This document shows, piece by piece, positions 36,068 to 45,700 of a DNA stretch of 60,840 nucleotides (the first letter of the stretch is position 1; each line of letters starts with the position of its first letter). Under the pieces are notes generated by a model. The model did no database searches, had not been told where the DNA came from, and worked only from the letters and a program-made list of their open reading frames with translations. Source of the DNA: Clostridium tagluense (GTDB lineage: Bacteria; Bacillota; Clostridia; Clostridiales; Clostridiaceae); assembly GCF_003865095.1 (NCBI RefSeq), contig NZ_BHYK01000026.1:1-60840 (forward strand). The letters are read 5' to 3'. Made by a program: the position numbers and the translations under genes.

Positions 36068-36289
36068 TTATTTAACTTCAGTTCTGTCTCTGTCTGTATC
36101 TCTGCCTCTTCCTAATAAGGATAGGGAATAAAGACCAGCTATACCTACTAGAGCAAATATAATTCTAGTGAATGCAGTACCAGTACCAAATAAGCTTGAT
36201 ACTAGGTCAAATCGGAAAAATCCAATTAGTCCCCAATTTACAGCTCCTATAATAACTAATACGAGTGCAGTAGTATCTAATGCTTTCAA
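36068..36289 (-). CDS. DUF378 small membrane protein
   Basis: 73 aa from TTG at 36289. This start is preferred over the ATG at 36298 because AAAAGGAG directly abuts that ATG and because DUF378 proteins begin MKxLD, as this one then does (MKALDTTALVLVIIGAVNWGLIGFF). Two transmembrane helices surround the conserved NWGL and a FDLVSSLFG segment, followed by a charged tail (RGRDTDRDRTEVK). The function of the family is unknown. Confidence 0.85.
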   Translation of the reverse strand: MKALDTTALVLVIIGAVNWGLIGFFRFDLVSSLFGTGTAFTRIIFALVGIAGLYSLSLLGRGRDTDRDRTEVK

Positions 36290-36369
36290 CGTATACATCT
36301 CCTTTTTAATATAGTTTTCAGTACTAGTGTTTGCAATTTTTTAAAAATTATTACTTCATTATAAAAAAA

Positions 36370-36753
36370 TTATTTTATTTCGCCATGTATTTCATAGTGA
36401 GTGACTTCTTTTATCACATTGGTGCCTTCAATAAATACTACTAGAGGTTTGAATTTCCTAGCTTTTTCTTCATTAATTAGGCAATAAGTCATAATTATTA
36501 TTTTATCTCCAGGCTGAACACATCTTGCAGCGGCACCATTTATACAAATAACTCCACTACCAGGCTCTCCAGCGATGGCATAAGTCTCAAATCTTTCTCC
36601 ATTGTCGATATCAACTATTTGAACTTTTTCATATTCTAGGATATTTGCATTGTCCATTAGGGTTTTATCTATAGTTATACTTCCCACATAATTTAATTTA
36701 GCTTCTGTAATAGTGGCTCTGTGTATTTTAGATTTTAACATAGTTATTATCAA
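36370..36753 (-). CDS. panD: Aspartate 1-decarboxylase (pyruvoyl enzyme)
   Basis: 127 aa from TTG at 36753, which has GGGAGGG 8 nt upstream; the resulting [13 protein letters not shown] aligns with the B. subtilis enzyme's start, unlike the internal ATG. It makes beta-alanine from aspartate for pantothenate. Self-cleavage occurs at Gly24-Ser25 (YVGSITID), Ser25 becoming the pyruvoyl group. [18 protein letters not shown] and [19 protein letters not shown] are family signatures. It is the last gene of the pan operon, 19 nt after panC. Confidence 0.96.
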   Translation of the reverse strand: MIITMLKSKIHRATITEAKLNYVGSITIDKTLMDNANILEYEKVQIVDIDNGERFETYAIAGEPGSGVICINGAAARCVQPGDKIIIMTYCLINEEKARKFKPLVVFIEGTNVIKEVTHYEIHGEIK

Positions 36754-36772
36754 TTGTTGACCCTCCCTTTTT

Positions 36773-37621
36773 TTATTTTGATTCCCATATAAAATTATCT
36801 ATTAGTCTTGTTTTGCCAATATATACTGCTATGGCGACAAGAATAGGTTTGTCAACGATATCTATAGTAGTGAGGGACAGCGCATCTACAACTTCGATAT
36901 AATCTATTTTAGCCAAAACTTCGCTTTCAAGTTCATTTTTTATGATTTGTTTTAAAAGTTTAGCAGATTTTTCACCAGCAGATAACAACTCTTTACCTTT
37001 AGTTAAGCTTTTATGTAAAATTAAAGCTGCCTGTCTTTCTTTTGAGGATAAATAATTATTACGTGAACTTTTTGCAAGACCGTCTTCTTCACGTACAATA
37101 GGGCAGCCAATAATTTCTATAGGGAAATTTAAATCGTGAGCCATTCGTTTAATTACAGCTAATTGCTGCGCATCCTTTTCTCCAAAATAAGCTTTATCAG
37201 GTAAAACTATATTAAATAGCTTTGAAACTACAGTGCATACGCCGTCAAAATGGCCAGGCCTTTTAGCACCACATAAGCCATTTGTAAGGCCATTTACTGA
37301 GACAGTTGTTAGAGCATCTACATAATACATTTCTGAAACTTCTGGAGTGAAAATTAAATTGGCTCCAGCATTTTCACATAAAATTGTATCTCTATCTAAA
37401 TCCCTTGGATAAGAATCTAGATCTTCCCCTGGACCAAACTGAATAGGGTTCACAAATATGCTTACTACAACTTTTTCATTTTCACTTGCAGCACGTTTTA
37501 TAAGACTTGCATGACCTTCATGTAAATATCCCATAGTAGGAACTAAGGCAATGCTGTAGCCTTCTTTTTTCCAAGCTTGTACTTGATTTCTAACTTCCAA
37601 AATAGTTTTTACAGTCTTCAT
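36773..37621 (-). CDS. panC: Pantothenate synthetase
   Basis: 282 aa. It joins pantoate and beta-alanine using ATP. Signatures are [15 protein letters not shown] (HIGH-like), [61 protein letters not shown] (KMSKS-like) and [10 protein letters not shown]. The ATG fits the family start, yet no Shine-Dalgarno lies within 20 nt: the nearest (AGGAAGG, 37685-37679) is separated from the start by the hairpin at 37629-37669. It lies between panB and panD in the operon. Confidence 0.95.
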   Translation of the reverse strand: MKTVKTILEVRNQVQAWKKEGYSIALVPTMGYLHEGHASLIKRAASENEKVVVSIFVNPIQFGPGEDLDSYPRDLDRDTILCENAGANLIFTPEVSEMYYVDALTTVSVNGLTNGLCGAKRPGHFDGVCTVVSKLFNIVLPDKAYFGEKDAQQLAVIKRMAHDLNFPIEIIGCPIVREEDGLAKSSRNNYLSSKERQAALILHKSLTKGKELLSAGEKSAKLLKQIIKNELESEVLAKIDYIEVVDALSLTTIDIVDKPILVAIAVYIGKTRLIDNFIWESK

Positions 37622-37628
37622 TTTTGGT

Positions 37629-37685
37629 GGACAAAATAAGGTGTAATTTTACACGCACTATTAATGTCCGCTTCACTTCCTTCCT
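37629..37685 (-). promoter_or_regulatory. panC initiation region: SD separated from the start by a hairpin
   Basis: On the minus strand AGGAAGGAAG (37685-37676) precedes a 41-nt hairpin: GGACA (37669-37665) with TGTCC (37633-37629) as outer stem and GTGTAA/TTACAC as inner stem. It ends 7 nt before the panC ATG. Ignoring the hairpin, SD and ATG would be about 13 nt apart. A 29-codon GTG frame also starts after the SD and overlaps the panC start. Confidence 0.5.
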
Positions 37686-37704
37686 AAATAAAAATAAATT
37701 AAGA

Positions 37705-38532
37705 TTAGTATAATTTGCTTAAAATTTCATCATCTATTTTAAAACAGTGTTCATCGTTTGGGAAAGTTCCTTCGGAAACCTCTTTAATATATGATTTAAA
37801 ACCATCGCGCATAAGGTCTCCAATATTTGCAAAGGTTTTCACAAATTTGGGTTTAAAATCTGAGAACATATTAAGCATATCTTGATATACTAAAATTTGT
37901 CCGTCACAGCCACCACCAGCACCTATGCCAATAGTTGGTATAGATATTTCCTTTGATATAATATCTGCAAGTTTAGAGGGGATACATTCAAGTACAATAG
38001 CAAATGCGCCTGATGCCTCTATTTTTTTTGCATCTTCAATAAGTTTTTTTGCATCAACAATATTTTTACCTTGGACTTTAAAGCCTCCAAACATATTAAC
38101 AGATTGAGGAGTTAGCCCTATATGACCCATTACAGGGATCTGAGCATTCACTATAGCTTGAATTTGTGGGCAAACTACAGCACCGCCCTCCAGTTTTATT
38201 GCCTCTGCTCCAGCTTCTTGTACAAATCTTCCTGCATTTTTAACTGCATCATATAGTGAAGTTTGATAGGACATAAAAGGCATATCAGAAACTACAAGAG
38301 CATTTTTGGTACCGCGAGAGACAGCCTTAGTATGATGTAACATGTCTTCCATAGTGACGCTTAAGGTGTCCTTGTAGCCAAGACAGACCATGCCCAAAGA
38401 ATCTCCAACTAAAATCCCATTAACACCACATTCATCAATTAGTTTTGCCATGGAGTAATCATAAGCTGTGAGCATTGTTAATTTTTCACGGTTGTGTTTT
38501 GCGGATATAAAGGTTGAAATAGAATTTTTCAC
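37705..38532 (-). CDS. panB: 3-methyl-2-oxobutanoate hydroxymethyltransferase
   Basis: 275 aa starting at GTG (38532), directly after the upstream gene's TAA, with AGGAGGAT upstream. It transfers a methylene group from 5,10-methylene-THF to ketoisovalerate, giving ketopantoate. Family motifs are [72 protein letters not shown] and [18 protein letters not shown]. Translationally coupled to the DUF2520 gene. Confidence 0.96.
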   Translation of the reverse strand: MKNSISTFISAKHNREKLTMLTAYDYSMAKLIDECGVNGILVGDSLGMVCLGYKDTLSVTMEDMLHHTKAVSRGTKNALVVSDMPFMSYQTSLYDAVKNAGRFVQEAGAEAIKLEGGAVVCPQIQAIVNAQIPVMGHIGLTPQSVNMFGGFKVQGKNIVDAKKLIEDAKKIEASGAFAIVLECIPSKLADIISKEISIPTIGIGAGGGCDGQILVYQDMLNMFSDFKPKFVKTFANIGDLMRDGFKSYIKEVSEGTFPNDEHCFKIDDEILSKLY

Positions 38533-39387
38533 TTAGTTATCCTCCTGCATTTTTAAAAATTCTTTAAGTTTGCTATAGTCTTTATTACTATGCTTCTCCT
38601 GTGATAAAGATAGTAGCTTTAATGATAAATTTTTATATGTTTTCACATCTACTGTAGGCACGGCCCCTATATGTTGTTTTACTGTATTCAAATCATTTCT
38701 TTCAATAGGACCAGTTAAAGAACTTATAAAGCCTTTGGTTTTTATATTATCAATATTATTTTGGATCAAGGGTAGTAATGCTTGTAGCGCATCATTTTCA
38801 CTAATCCCACATTGACTTAGGTAACTGCACCCAGTATTAATTAAAGATAGTACTAAATTTGATACTGTGACGCTAGCTAGGTGATAAAGTGCCTTATCCT
38901 CTTTGTTAATAGTAAAGGATTTGTTACCTAAAGACCCAATAAAATCTTTAAGCACAGGTATATGCTCTTCGGGTCCTTCAATAGAAAAACTAGCATTTTG
39001 TAAGGTTTTATAGGAGTTATATTTATCAGAAAATGGGAAAATAGGGTGAATTGAATATGCGAATGCATCTGAATTGTTTATATCTAAAAAAATGCTAGAG
39101 GTTAAGGAACCACTAGTATGACATATTATTTTATTAGTTAAGTCAAAATTTGATAATCTCTGCAAAACTTCATGAATGGAATCATCAGGAGTAGTAATAA
39201 AAATTATTGAACTATCCCGTGCCAAATCATTAATGTTTTCATAAGCTTTTGAGTTAGTAAACTTAGATGCTTCTTTAGCATCTTTATAAAATTTACTATA
39301 GTAGCCAGATAACGTTATTCCTTTTAATGAAAAATACTTTCCAAGGGAAAAACCTACCTTTCCACATCCAATAAAGCCGATAACCAT
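38533..39387 (-). CDS. Rossmann-fold/DUF2520 oxidoreductase, candidate ketopantoate reductase
   Basis: 284 aa from the ATG at 39387 (GGAGGCGATATT upstream). An N-terminal NAD(P)-binding fold has IGFIGCGKVGFSLGKYF (a GxGxxG variant) and IIFITTPDDSI, then CHTSGSLTSSIF and a helical DUF2520 dimerisation domain (about 155-284, LYHLASVTVSNLVLSLINTG). The stop abuts the panB start. No panE is in the operon and this is the only reductase, so it very likely supplies ketopantoate to pantoate reduction, as alternative reductases (PanG type) do elsewhere. That role is inference from position. Confidence 0.82.
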   Translation of the reverse strand: MVIGFIGCGKVGFSLGKYFSLKGITLSGYYSKFYKDAKEASKFTNSKAYENINDLARDSSIIFITTPDDSIHEVLQRLSNFDLTNKIICHTSGSLTSSIFLDINNSDAFAYSIHPIFPFSDKYNSYKTLQNASFSIEGPEEHIPVLKDFIGSLGNKSFTINKEDKALYHLASVTVSNLVLSLINTGCSYLSQCGISENDALQALLPLIQNNIDNIKTKGFISSLTGPIERNDLNTVKQHIGAVPTVDVKTYKNLSLKLLSLSQEKHSNKDYSKLKEFLKMQEDN

Positions 39388-39735
39388 AATATCGCCTCCA
39401 ATGTAATACAAAGTAAAAGCACCTCAAGCATCTGAGGGTGGAAGACTCCTGTATAGCTGTCTCATTCATAAAGATATGAGCAGAAAAAAACAAATTAAGC
39501 AATTTTAATGGATTAAGCCATTAAAATGGATTAAACCACTATTAATAATATGTTAAACAATTAGGTGCAGTTCGTGTTCGATACTACCCACAAATATTTT
39601 AGCATAATATTTTTCTTAATACAAATATAAATATATAAATTAATTAATGCATAAGCTATTGATATATATTAAAAAATGTTTGATAATGTATAGTATAGGT
39701 TTATTTTAATGTGAACTATAGAAAAGAGGGATAAA
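39388..39735. other. Divergent region upstream of the pan operon with small hairpins
   Basis: CCTCA/TGAGG (39422-39437) and AGAC/GTCT (39443-39462) hairpins lie in the probable pan leader. The rest is AT-rich with no gene. The GGGTGGAA at 39436-39443 looks like part of a T-box motif, but on the plus strand and without the rest; I do not call a T-box. Confidence 0.4.
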
Positions 39736-40107
39736 ATGAATATGTTTATAACAATACTTAGCATTGTGGCAGTTTCACTTCTTTCGCTTGTGTTATATAA
39801 TGTTTTAAAAACTTATGTACTATATAAGATAAAGATTAACAAGTGGGTAGTACTTGGAATAGCTATGGCATCATTTGTGCTTCCTACGATAATGTGGCCC
39901 AATATGCCAAAATATGTAGCTAACAATATAATACCAGGAATATTTGTTATTTTATTTTTGTGGTTTATGGATTTGTCGGGATTTATTAAAAAGAGAAGTG
40001 TTTCTAAAACAAATTATACAAATACTAATTCAAAAAAAGATAAGAAAGACGACATAGTAATGAGGCCTAAGGCTAAGCCAAATAGAGTTAAAAACAATAA
40101 AAAATAA
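39736..40107 (+). CDS. Small membrane protein with three transmembrane segments and a basic tail
   Basis: 123 aa. Three hydrophobic segments (about 3-22, 38-54, 66-84) are followed by a Lys/Asn-rich cytoplasmic tail (KKRSVSKTNYTNTNSKKDKKDD...KAKPNRVKNNKK). There are no catalytic motifs and no recognised family. The ATG follows AAGAGGG. It is monocistronic, ending at a strong terminator. Confidence 0.7.
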   Translation: MNMFITILSIVAVSLLSLVLYNVLKTYVLYKIKINKWVVLGIAMASFVLPTIMWPNMPKYVANNIIPGIFVILFLWFMDLSGFIKKRSVSKTNYTNTNSKKDKKDDIVMRPKAKPNRVKNNKK

Positions 40108-40152
40108 AAAAAAGGAATATAAATTTCTATATGAAATTTATATTCCTTTTTT
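40108..40152 (+). terminator. Terminator with 20-bp perfect stem
   Basis: Bases 40108-40127 and 40133-40152 are exact complements (core GGAATATAAATTTC) around a 5-nt loop, ending in TTTTTT. Confidence 0.9.
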
Positions 40153-40405
40153 CGTTTTAGGTACATTAGAATATATTACACCTGTGCTAAGAATAATTGT
40201 ATGAATAGCGGCAATTATTCGTAAAGCAACTCTAAAAATTTTATTGTGAAAAAATATTAAATTTACTATTTAATTAATAAGTATAAAGTGTAAGTATAAT
40301 TACCCGATAATATATATACATATGATTTTCCTATCCATATGATTTTTTTCATAAATCAAGTTAAAATCTTTTTAAAACAAAGAACAATCGTAGTAAAGGA
40401 ATGTG

Positions 40406-40535
40406 AAAATAAATAACAAGTTAGTATTCTAGTCTATTTTGAGTCAGTAGAGCCCGTGGATAGTGATACTAGCTACGAAAATTGCTTTTTGTTTGACATA
40501 AAATATACCAGCATCTTTAACTTGTTATTTATTTT
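40406..40535. repeat. 130-bp element bounded by 18-bp perfect inverted repeats
   Basis: AAAATAAATAACAAGTTA (40406-40423) is the exact reverse complement of 40518-40535. The same AAATAACAAG sequence recurs in inverted form at 56753-56776, and CTTGTTATTT again near 56832. The interior is relatively GC-rich and could fold (TAGTGATACTA at about 40462-40472). It lies in the leader of the secreted-repeat protein. It could be a MITE-like insertion or a structured 5' UTR; no transposase and no clear target duplication are seen. Confidence 0.6.
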
Positions 40536-40576
40536 TATATGACTAAATAATAAAAAAGTAAGGGGAGATAAAATTA

Positions 40577-42433
40577 ATGAAGAAGATATTATCAAAAGCA
40601 CTAAGTGTAGTAGTATTTATAACAATGATTTTACCATCAACAGGAACAGTTTTTGCAGAAACTGTGGGTCAAGTTACAGGAACCATAATAACTGCTAAAA
40701 ACAATGCGGGAATGCCAGATACATTAACAGTTACAGGTTTAGTGGTAGGAGATATAGTTAAAGTATATTCAATAGTACAATCATCATCATCAATAACAAA
40801 AGATGGAAAAATAGTTAAAACCATTCAAACACCAAAAGAAATGCAAGAACAAGTTAAGTTATCAACACCACCGTTAACTTCAATAGATGTGAATGGAACA
40901 GTAACAGTAACAGAAATAATAGTAACAGAAATAGGAAATGCTATAGCAAAGGCAGACAAAGCAACAAAAGGCGCTAAAAGTGCAATACCAACAGCATCAG
41001 CAATAGTAAGTACAGAATTTCCGGTAATGGGAGGTTTATTTGAGAAGCCACTTGGAGGATGTATATACGTAACAGTAAAAAGAAAGGGGCTGCTTGAAAG
41101 TATTGCACAAAAGGTAACATATGACCCAGAACAGCGAACTGATCCAATAGGAAATGTTACTGTTGAAAATAATGCAGGAATGCCAGATACGGTAACAGTT
41201 GCGGGTTTAGAAGTAGGAGATATAGTTAAAGTATACTCAGAATCAATAAGTGGAGAACAAGTAGCAACACAAACAACAACAAAAACGCAAACATATATAT
41301 TTCTAGTTACAATAAGAGAGCAACTTACGAATGCGATAAAAGAAGCACAGGCAAAATGCGACTATGCAGAGAGGTGTGAAGTGGAAGGAAAAAATGAATA
41401 CCAGCTGGAAGCAAGGAAGAAATTTCAAGAGGCTATAAATGTAGCTAACAATAATCCCAATGGCGAATTAGTAAAACAAGCAGACATAGCAGTAAATAAA
41501 GCAACAAAAGCATCAGCAAAAGTAAAAGCAGACGCAGCACAAGTAGCAGCACAAGCAGCAAAAGTAGCAGCACAAGCAGCATTGGATGCAGCAATACAAG
41601 CAGCATGGGATGCAGCAACACCAGGAACATACAAAGTACAAGTAGCAAGAGATACATCCGAAGCAGCAAATATAGCAGCAGATCTAGCAATTAAAGAATC
41701 AAATTTAGCAACCGTAGCAGCACAAGTAGCATTATCTCCTTATTACGAAAATTTATCAAATACCCCAACAAAAACAGTAGCAGATTTAGACACAGCAGCA
41801 ACAGTGGCAGTAGAAAAAGCATCACCAGTACTAAGTAACCTTGCAGAAGCGACAACTATTTTTGAAGGGGCATTTCTTAAAGCACCAATTGGAACAGCAA
41901 CAGCAAAAGTAGATAAAGCAACAAAAACAGCAACAGCAACAATAAGCATTCCACAACTTTACGAGGACGAGGGAAACAAGGCAAATACAAATAGAAAAAT
42001 ATATGTAACAGTAACAAAAAAAACTAAGCTTGAAAGTTATAAAATAGGACCAAAAGACTATGGAGCAGAAAAGGTTACGGATATGCCATCATCAATAGTG
42101 ACAGTTGTCAATAATGCATTAGAACTAGATACAATAACAGTTAAAGATTTAAAATTAGGAGATGTAGTTACAATATACGAAGAAAGTAAAAAAGGCGCAG
42201 TACCAATAGGAACGGCAATAGCAAAAGCAGACAAACTAGCAAAAGGTGCAAAACTAGCAAAAGATGCAATACCTACAGCAACAGCAACATTAAGTATTAC
42301 ACTTCCAAAACCAGAAGGCGGAAGTATATATATATCAGTAACAACCAAGGCTAAACGCGAAAGTGAGAAATCAAAGGCAGTACCATATGGCGCAGAAGGG
42401 CAAACCAATCCACCTAGCTTACAACTACAATAA
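40577..42433 (+). CDS. Secreted repeat protein with an Ala-rich coiled insertion
   Basis: 618 aa. A signal peptide (about 1-28, ending VFAET) is followed by three copies of a unit of roughly 110-150 residues: about 33-190, 192-224 plus 429-495, and 506-618. Each unit begins with xNNAGMPDTxTVxGLxVGDIVKVY or a variant and contains IGTAxAKxDKxxK and xYVTVxKKxxLES. The middle unit is interrupted by an inserted region (about 225-428) of Ala-rich helix (VAAQAAKVAAQAALDAA). There are no anchor motifs. The DNA of the insertion is T-poor and GCA-rich, unlike its neighbours. Probably a surface or matrix protein; the family is unknown to me. Confidence 0.75.
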   Translation: MKKILSKALSVVVFITMILPSTGTVFAETVGQVTGTIITAKNNAGMPDTLTVTGLVVGDIVKVYSIVQSSSSITKDGKIVKTIQTPKEMQEQVKLSTPPLTSIDVNGTVTVTEIIVTEIGNAIAKADKATKGAKSAIPTASAIVSTEFPVMGGLFEKPLGGCIYVTVKRKGLLESIAQKVTYDPEQRTDPIGNVTVENNAGMPDTVTVAGLEVGDIVKVYSESISGEQVATQTTTKTQTYIFLVTIREQLTNAIKEAQAKCDYAERCEVEGKNEYQLEARKKFQEAINVANNNPNGELVKQADIAVNKATKASAKVKADAAQVAAQAAKVAAQAALDAAIQAAWDAATPGTYKVQVARDTSEAANIAADLAIKESNLATVAAQVALSPYYENLSNTPTKTVADLDTAATVAVEKASPVLSNLAEATTIFEGAFLKAPIGTATAKVDKATKTATATISIPQLYEDEGNKANTNRKIYVTVTKKTKLESYKIGPKDYGAEKVTDMPSSIVTVVNNALELDTITVKDLKLGDVVTIYEESKKGAVPIGTAIAKADKLAKGAKLAKDAIPTATATLSITLPKPEGGSIYISVTTKAKRESEKSKAVPYGAEGQTNPPSLQLQ

Positions 42434-42440
42434 GCATTAC

Positions 42441-42471
42441 ATTAAAGGGGTCAGACCCCTGGGTGAATATG
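42441..42471. repeat. Third copy of the GGGGTCAGACCCC-type repeat
   Basis: ATTAAAGGGGTCAGACCCCT then GGGTGAATATGG matches the pair at 95-161 with a few changes, in the same orientation. Confidence 0.75.
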
Positions 42472-42495
42472 GAAGTTCAAAAAGATAAGCAAAGA

Positions 42496-42528
42496 GAGAA
42501 TCGTCATTTAGATGGCGGTTCTATTTTT
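42496..42528 (+). terminator. Terminator after the secreted repeat protein
   Basis: GAATCGTCAT pairs with ATGGCGGTTC using G-U pairs, with a 4-nt loop and a TATTTTT tail. Confidence 0.75.
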
Positions 42529-42556
42529 CTGTTCATACAGAAAGGCCAAAGAATTT

Positions 42557-42602
42557 AATAAAACCTACTAAATTGATAAAAATCAGTTTAGTAGGTTTTA
42601 TT
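42557..42602. terminator. Second, 21-bp hairpin (likely bidirectional terminator)
   Basis: Bases 42557-42577 and 42582-42602 pair with one mismatch (core AAAACCTACTAAA). It lies between the convergent secreted-protein and nrdJ genes. Confidence 0.85.
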
Positions 42603-42724
42603 GATTACTTATGAATAAATATTCATTTTGTAGTAAACCTCATAGTTGTATCAGCAAAGTTCAAAGTTGTATTTCTACTATTAGAGTAGATATATAACTA
42701 TTAGTTCTTAACTGTCCCCAGTGG

Positions 42725-45700
42725 TTAACTACATCCCGTAGTTGTTCCGCAGTCGAGACAAACCTTGCAAGTACCGCTTTTAACAAGTTTAGTACTTGAA
42801 CAATGAGAGCATGTTTCAGAGTATAATCTTTCTCCTTTAGGCTTTTCAATGTTTTTGAAGGTAGATACATTTTCATTTTCTACTATGCTAGCTGAAATTT
42901 CATTTTCATCTGGCATAAGTGGGTTTTTAGGTATATCAGTATTTCCGTAATTTTCAGGTTTAATTTGACATCTTGTATAGTCTCCTAGTTCTATATCGAT
43001 TATCTTGCTAATTAAATCAGATATAGAAGAAACAGATTTAATATAAGGATGTTTTTGCACAAAACCATAAGGTTCGAATTTTTGTCCCCGAAGCATTTTA
43101 GATATATCTTCTGCAGGTACGTGATACTGAAGCATTACTGAAATTGATTTTGAAAGAGAATTGAGTAATCCAGTAATAATAGTACCTTCTCTATCTGTTG
43201 TTATATATATTTCAGAAATCTCTCCATTTGAACGTCTATTTACAGTAGTATAGACTTTTACATCATCAATTTGAGCAGGATGAGTAGTGCCATAACGGAT
43301 TCCAATTGGTTTTTCTCTTGTAGAATGATTGGAAATTTCCTCTTGCGTCTTTGCTTTCTTTAAAAGATCCGCATAGGATAAATCTTCAAGGGATAGTTCT
43401 TTATCTTGAGATAAGGTGGTGTTTAAAGGTTGACTTGCCTTTGAACCATCTCTATATAAGGCTATGCCTTTTACACCTAATTTCCAAGAATTAAGTATTA
43501 CTTCTTTAAAATCTTCTATAGTGGCATTTTTAGGTAAATTTACAGTTTTTGATATAGAACCTGATATCATCGGAGTTATTGCTGCCATCATGAGAACATG
43601 TCCCATAAATGGAATGTATCTTTTTCCACTACCGCATTTGTTTGCTGTGTCGAATATAGCCAAATGTTCAGACTTTAAATGTGGAGCGCCCTCTATTTTT
43701 CCATCAATAATTTTTTCGTATTGGAATCCATTTTCATCAACTTTTTCTTTTCTTAGAATATAATCTAAAATATCATTTGTTTGGATTTGAGAATATCCCA
43801 GGTTAGTTAAGGAAGCTTTAATTACTGGGTTAACCATGGTCATATAACCGCCACCAGATAATTTTTTATAAATAAAATGGCTGAAATATGGTTCTATAGA
43901 GGTTGCGCCACAATCCATAGCAAAGGAAATAGTACCAGTAGGAGCTATAACTGTAACCTGGGCATTTCTAAAACCGTATTTTTCACCACTATTTAATGCT
44001 TTTGTGAAGCAATTTTTTAAGGTTTCACTTATATAACCTAGAGAGTTGCTCTTTAAAAGATTGTGATTAACTTTTACAGGCTCATAGTTTAAATTTTCAA
44101 ATTCAGTATTTAGAGCTCCAGCTGCTCTAGCATGATTTCTTATAACTAGTTGCATATATGTTTTGTTAATTTCATATTTTTCAAAAGGAGCTAACTCTTT
44201 TGCCATAAGTGATGAAACATAATAAGACTGAGCTGTCATTATTCCAGTTAGCGAGGAAGCTAAATTTCTAGCATCTTCTGAGTCATAGGCGTACCCCATT
44301 ACCATAAGTAGTGAAGAGAGGTTTGCAATTCCAAGTCCTGTGCTTCTAAATAAGTGGGTTTTTCTTGCTATATCTTCTGTAGGAAATTGGCCCCAATGTA
44401 TGGAAGCTTCAAGGATTAATTGAGTAAGTCCTATTAAATGAACATATCCATCTATATCTAATTTTTTAGTTTTACTGTCATAGAATTTATAAATATTAAT
44501 AGAGGCTAAATTACAGGAAGTATCATCTAAAAATGCATATTCTCCACAAGGATTAGTTGAATTAATTCTATTGTGCTTTGCATTAACTGCGCCATCTTCT
44601 CCAGCTGGGCAAGTGTGCCATGCATTAAAGGTATCATCAAACTGGGGAGCTGGATCTGCGCATAGAAAAGCAGCTTTATTAAAGGTATCCCATAGCTTCT
44701 TAACAGGGATATCTTTATTAACTGAGTTGTCAGCTCTTCCTTTAAGAGTAATAGTCTGCTTAGGATTTTTTGAAAGGTCATCCACCTTCATCATGAATTC
44801 ATCTGAAAATCTTATGGAATTGTTTCCGTTTTGGCCAGATACGGTCTCGTAAGCTTCTCCTTCAAAGCTGCCATCATAACCCATTTTAGTAAGAGCGCGT
44901 ACCTTATCTTCTTCTTTAGCTTTCCAAGTCATAAATTCCATTATTTCCGGATGGTCAATATCAAGACATAGCATTTTAGCAGCACGTCTTGTAGTTCCGC
45001 CAGATTTTATTGCTCCTGCATTTCTATCAAGGCCTTTTAAAAAACTCATTAGACCTGAAGAAACTCCACCACTAGATAACCTTTCGCCACGACCTCTTAT
45101 GCTAGAGAAGTTTGTTCCGGTACCTGAACCGCCTTTGAATAATTTAGTTTCTGTTACATACTGCTCAGATATTGAGTGTTTGCCAAGTAATTTATCTTCA
45201 ATTGAGAGAATGAAACAAGCAGAAGCCTGAGTTCTTGTATAAGCATCCTCGCTTTTAACAATCATTTTTTTACTTTCATCATAATAAAAATTATCTAGGG
45301 TTCCACCTTTTATACCATAAGAGAGGTTAAGCCCAGTATTAAACCATTGAGGAGAATTTGGAGCAAACATTTGATTTAAAAATGCATATACTAATTCATC
45401 ATAAACAATGCTTTTTTCCTCATCAGTTTTAATAATTGTTTCGTCAGTTAAGGATTCACACCAAAAATTAACAAGCCTATGAGCTACCATTTTCATACTA
45501 TTCTCGTAGCCTTGCTTAGTAGGAACACCGGATTTTCTGAAATATTTTGAAGCTATAATATCGCAAGAATTTTGAGAGTAATGCTCCGGAAATTCTAAAT
45601 CCTTCATATCTAAAAGTACTTTGTTTGTTTTATGGTCCTTTAGAAAAACATCTACCTTTTTCCAATTAAACAAATCAAAAACAGTAATATTTTTATCTTT

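Noticed and set aside
39420-39470. T-box-like GGGTGGAA in the pan operon leader
   Set aside because: The motif is on the strand opposite to the operon, lacks the rest of the T-box conserved sequence and has no aligned terminator/antiterminator pair.
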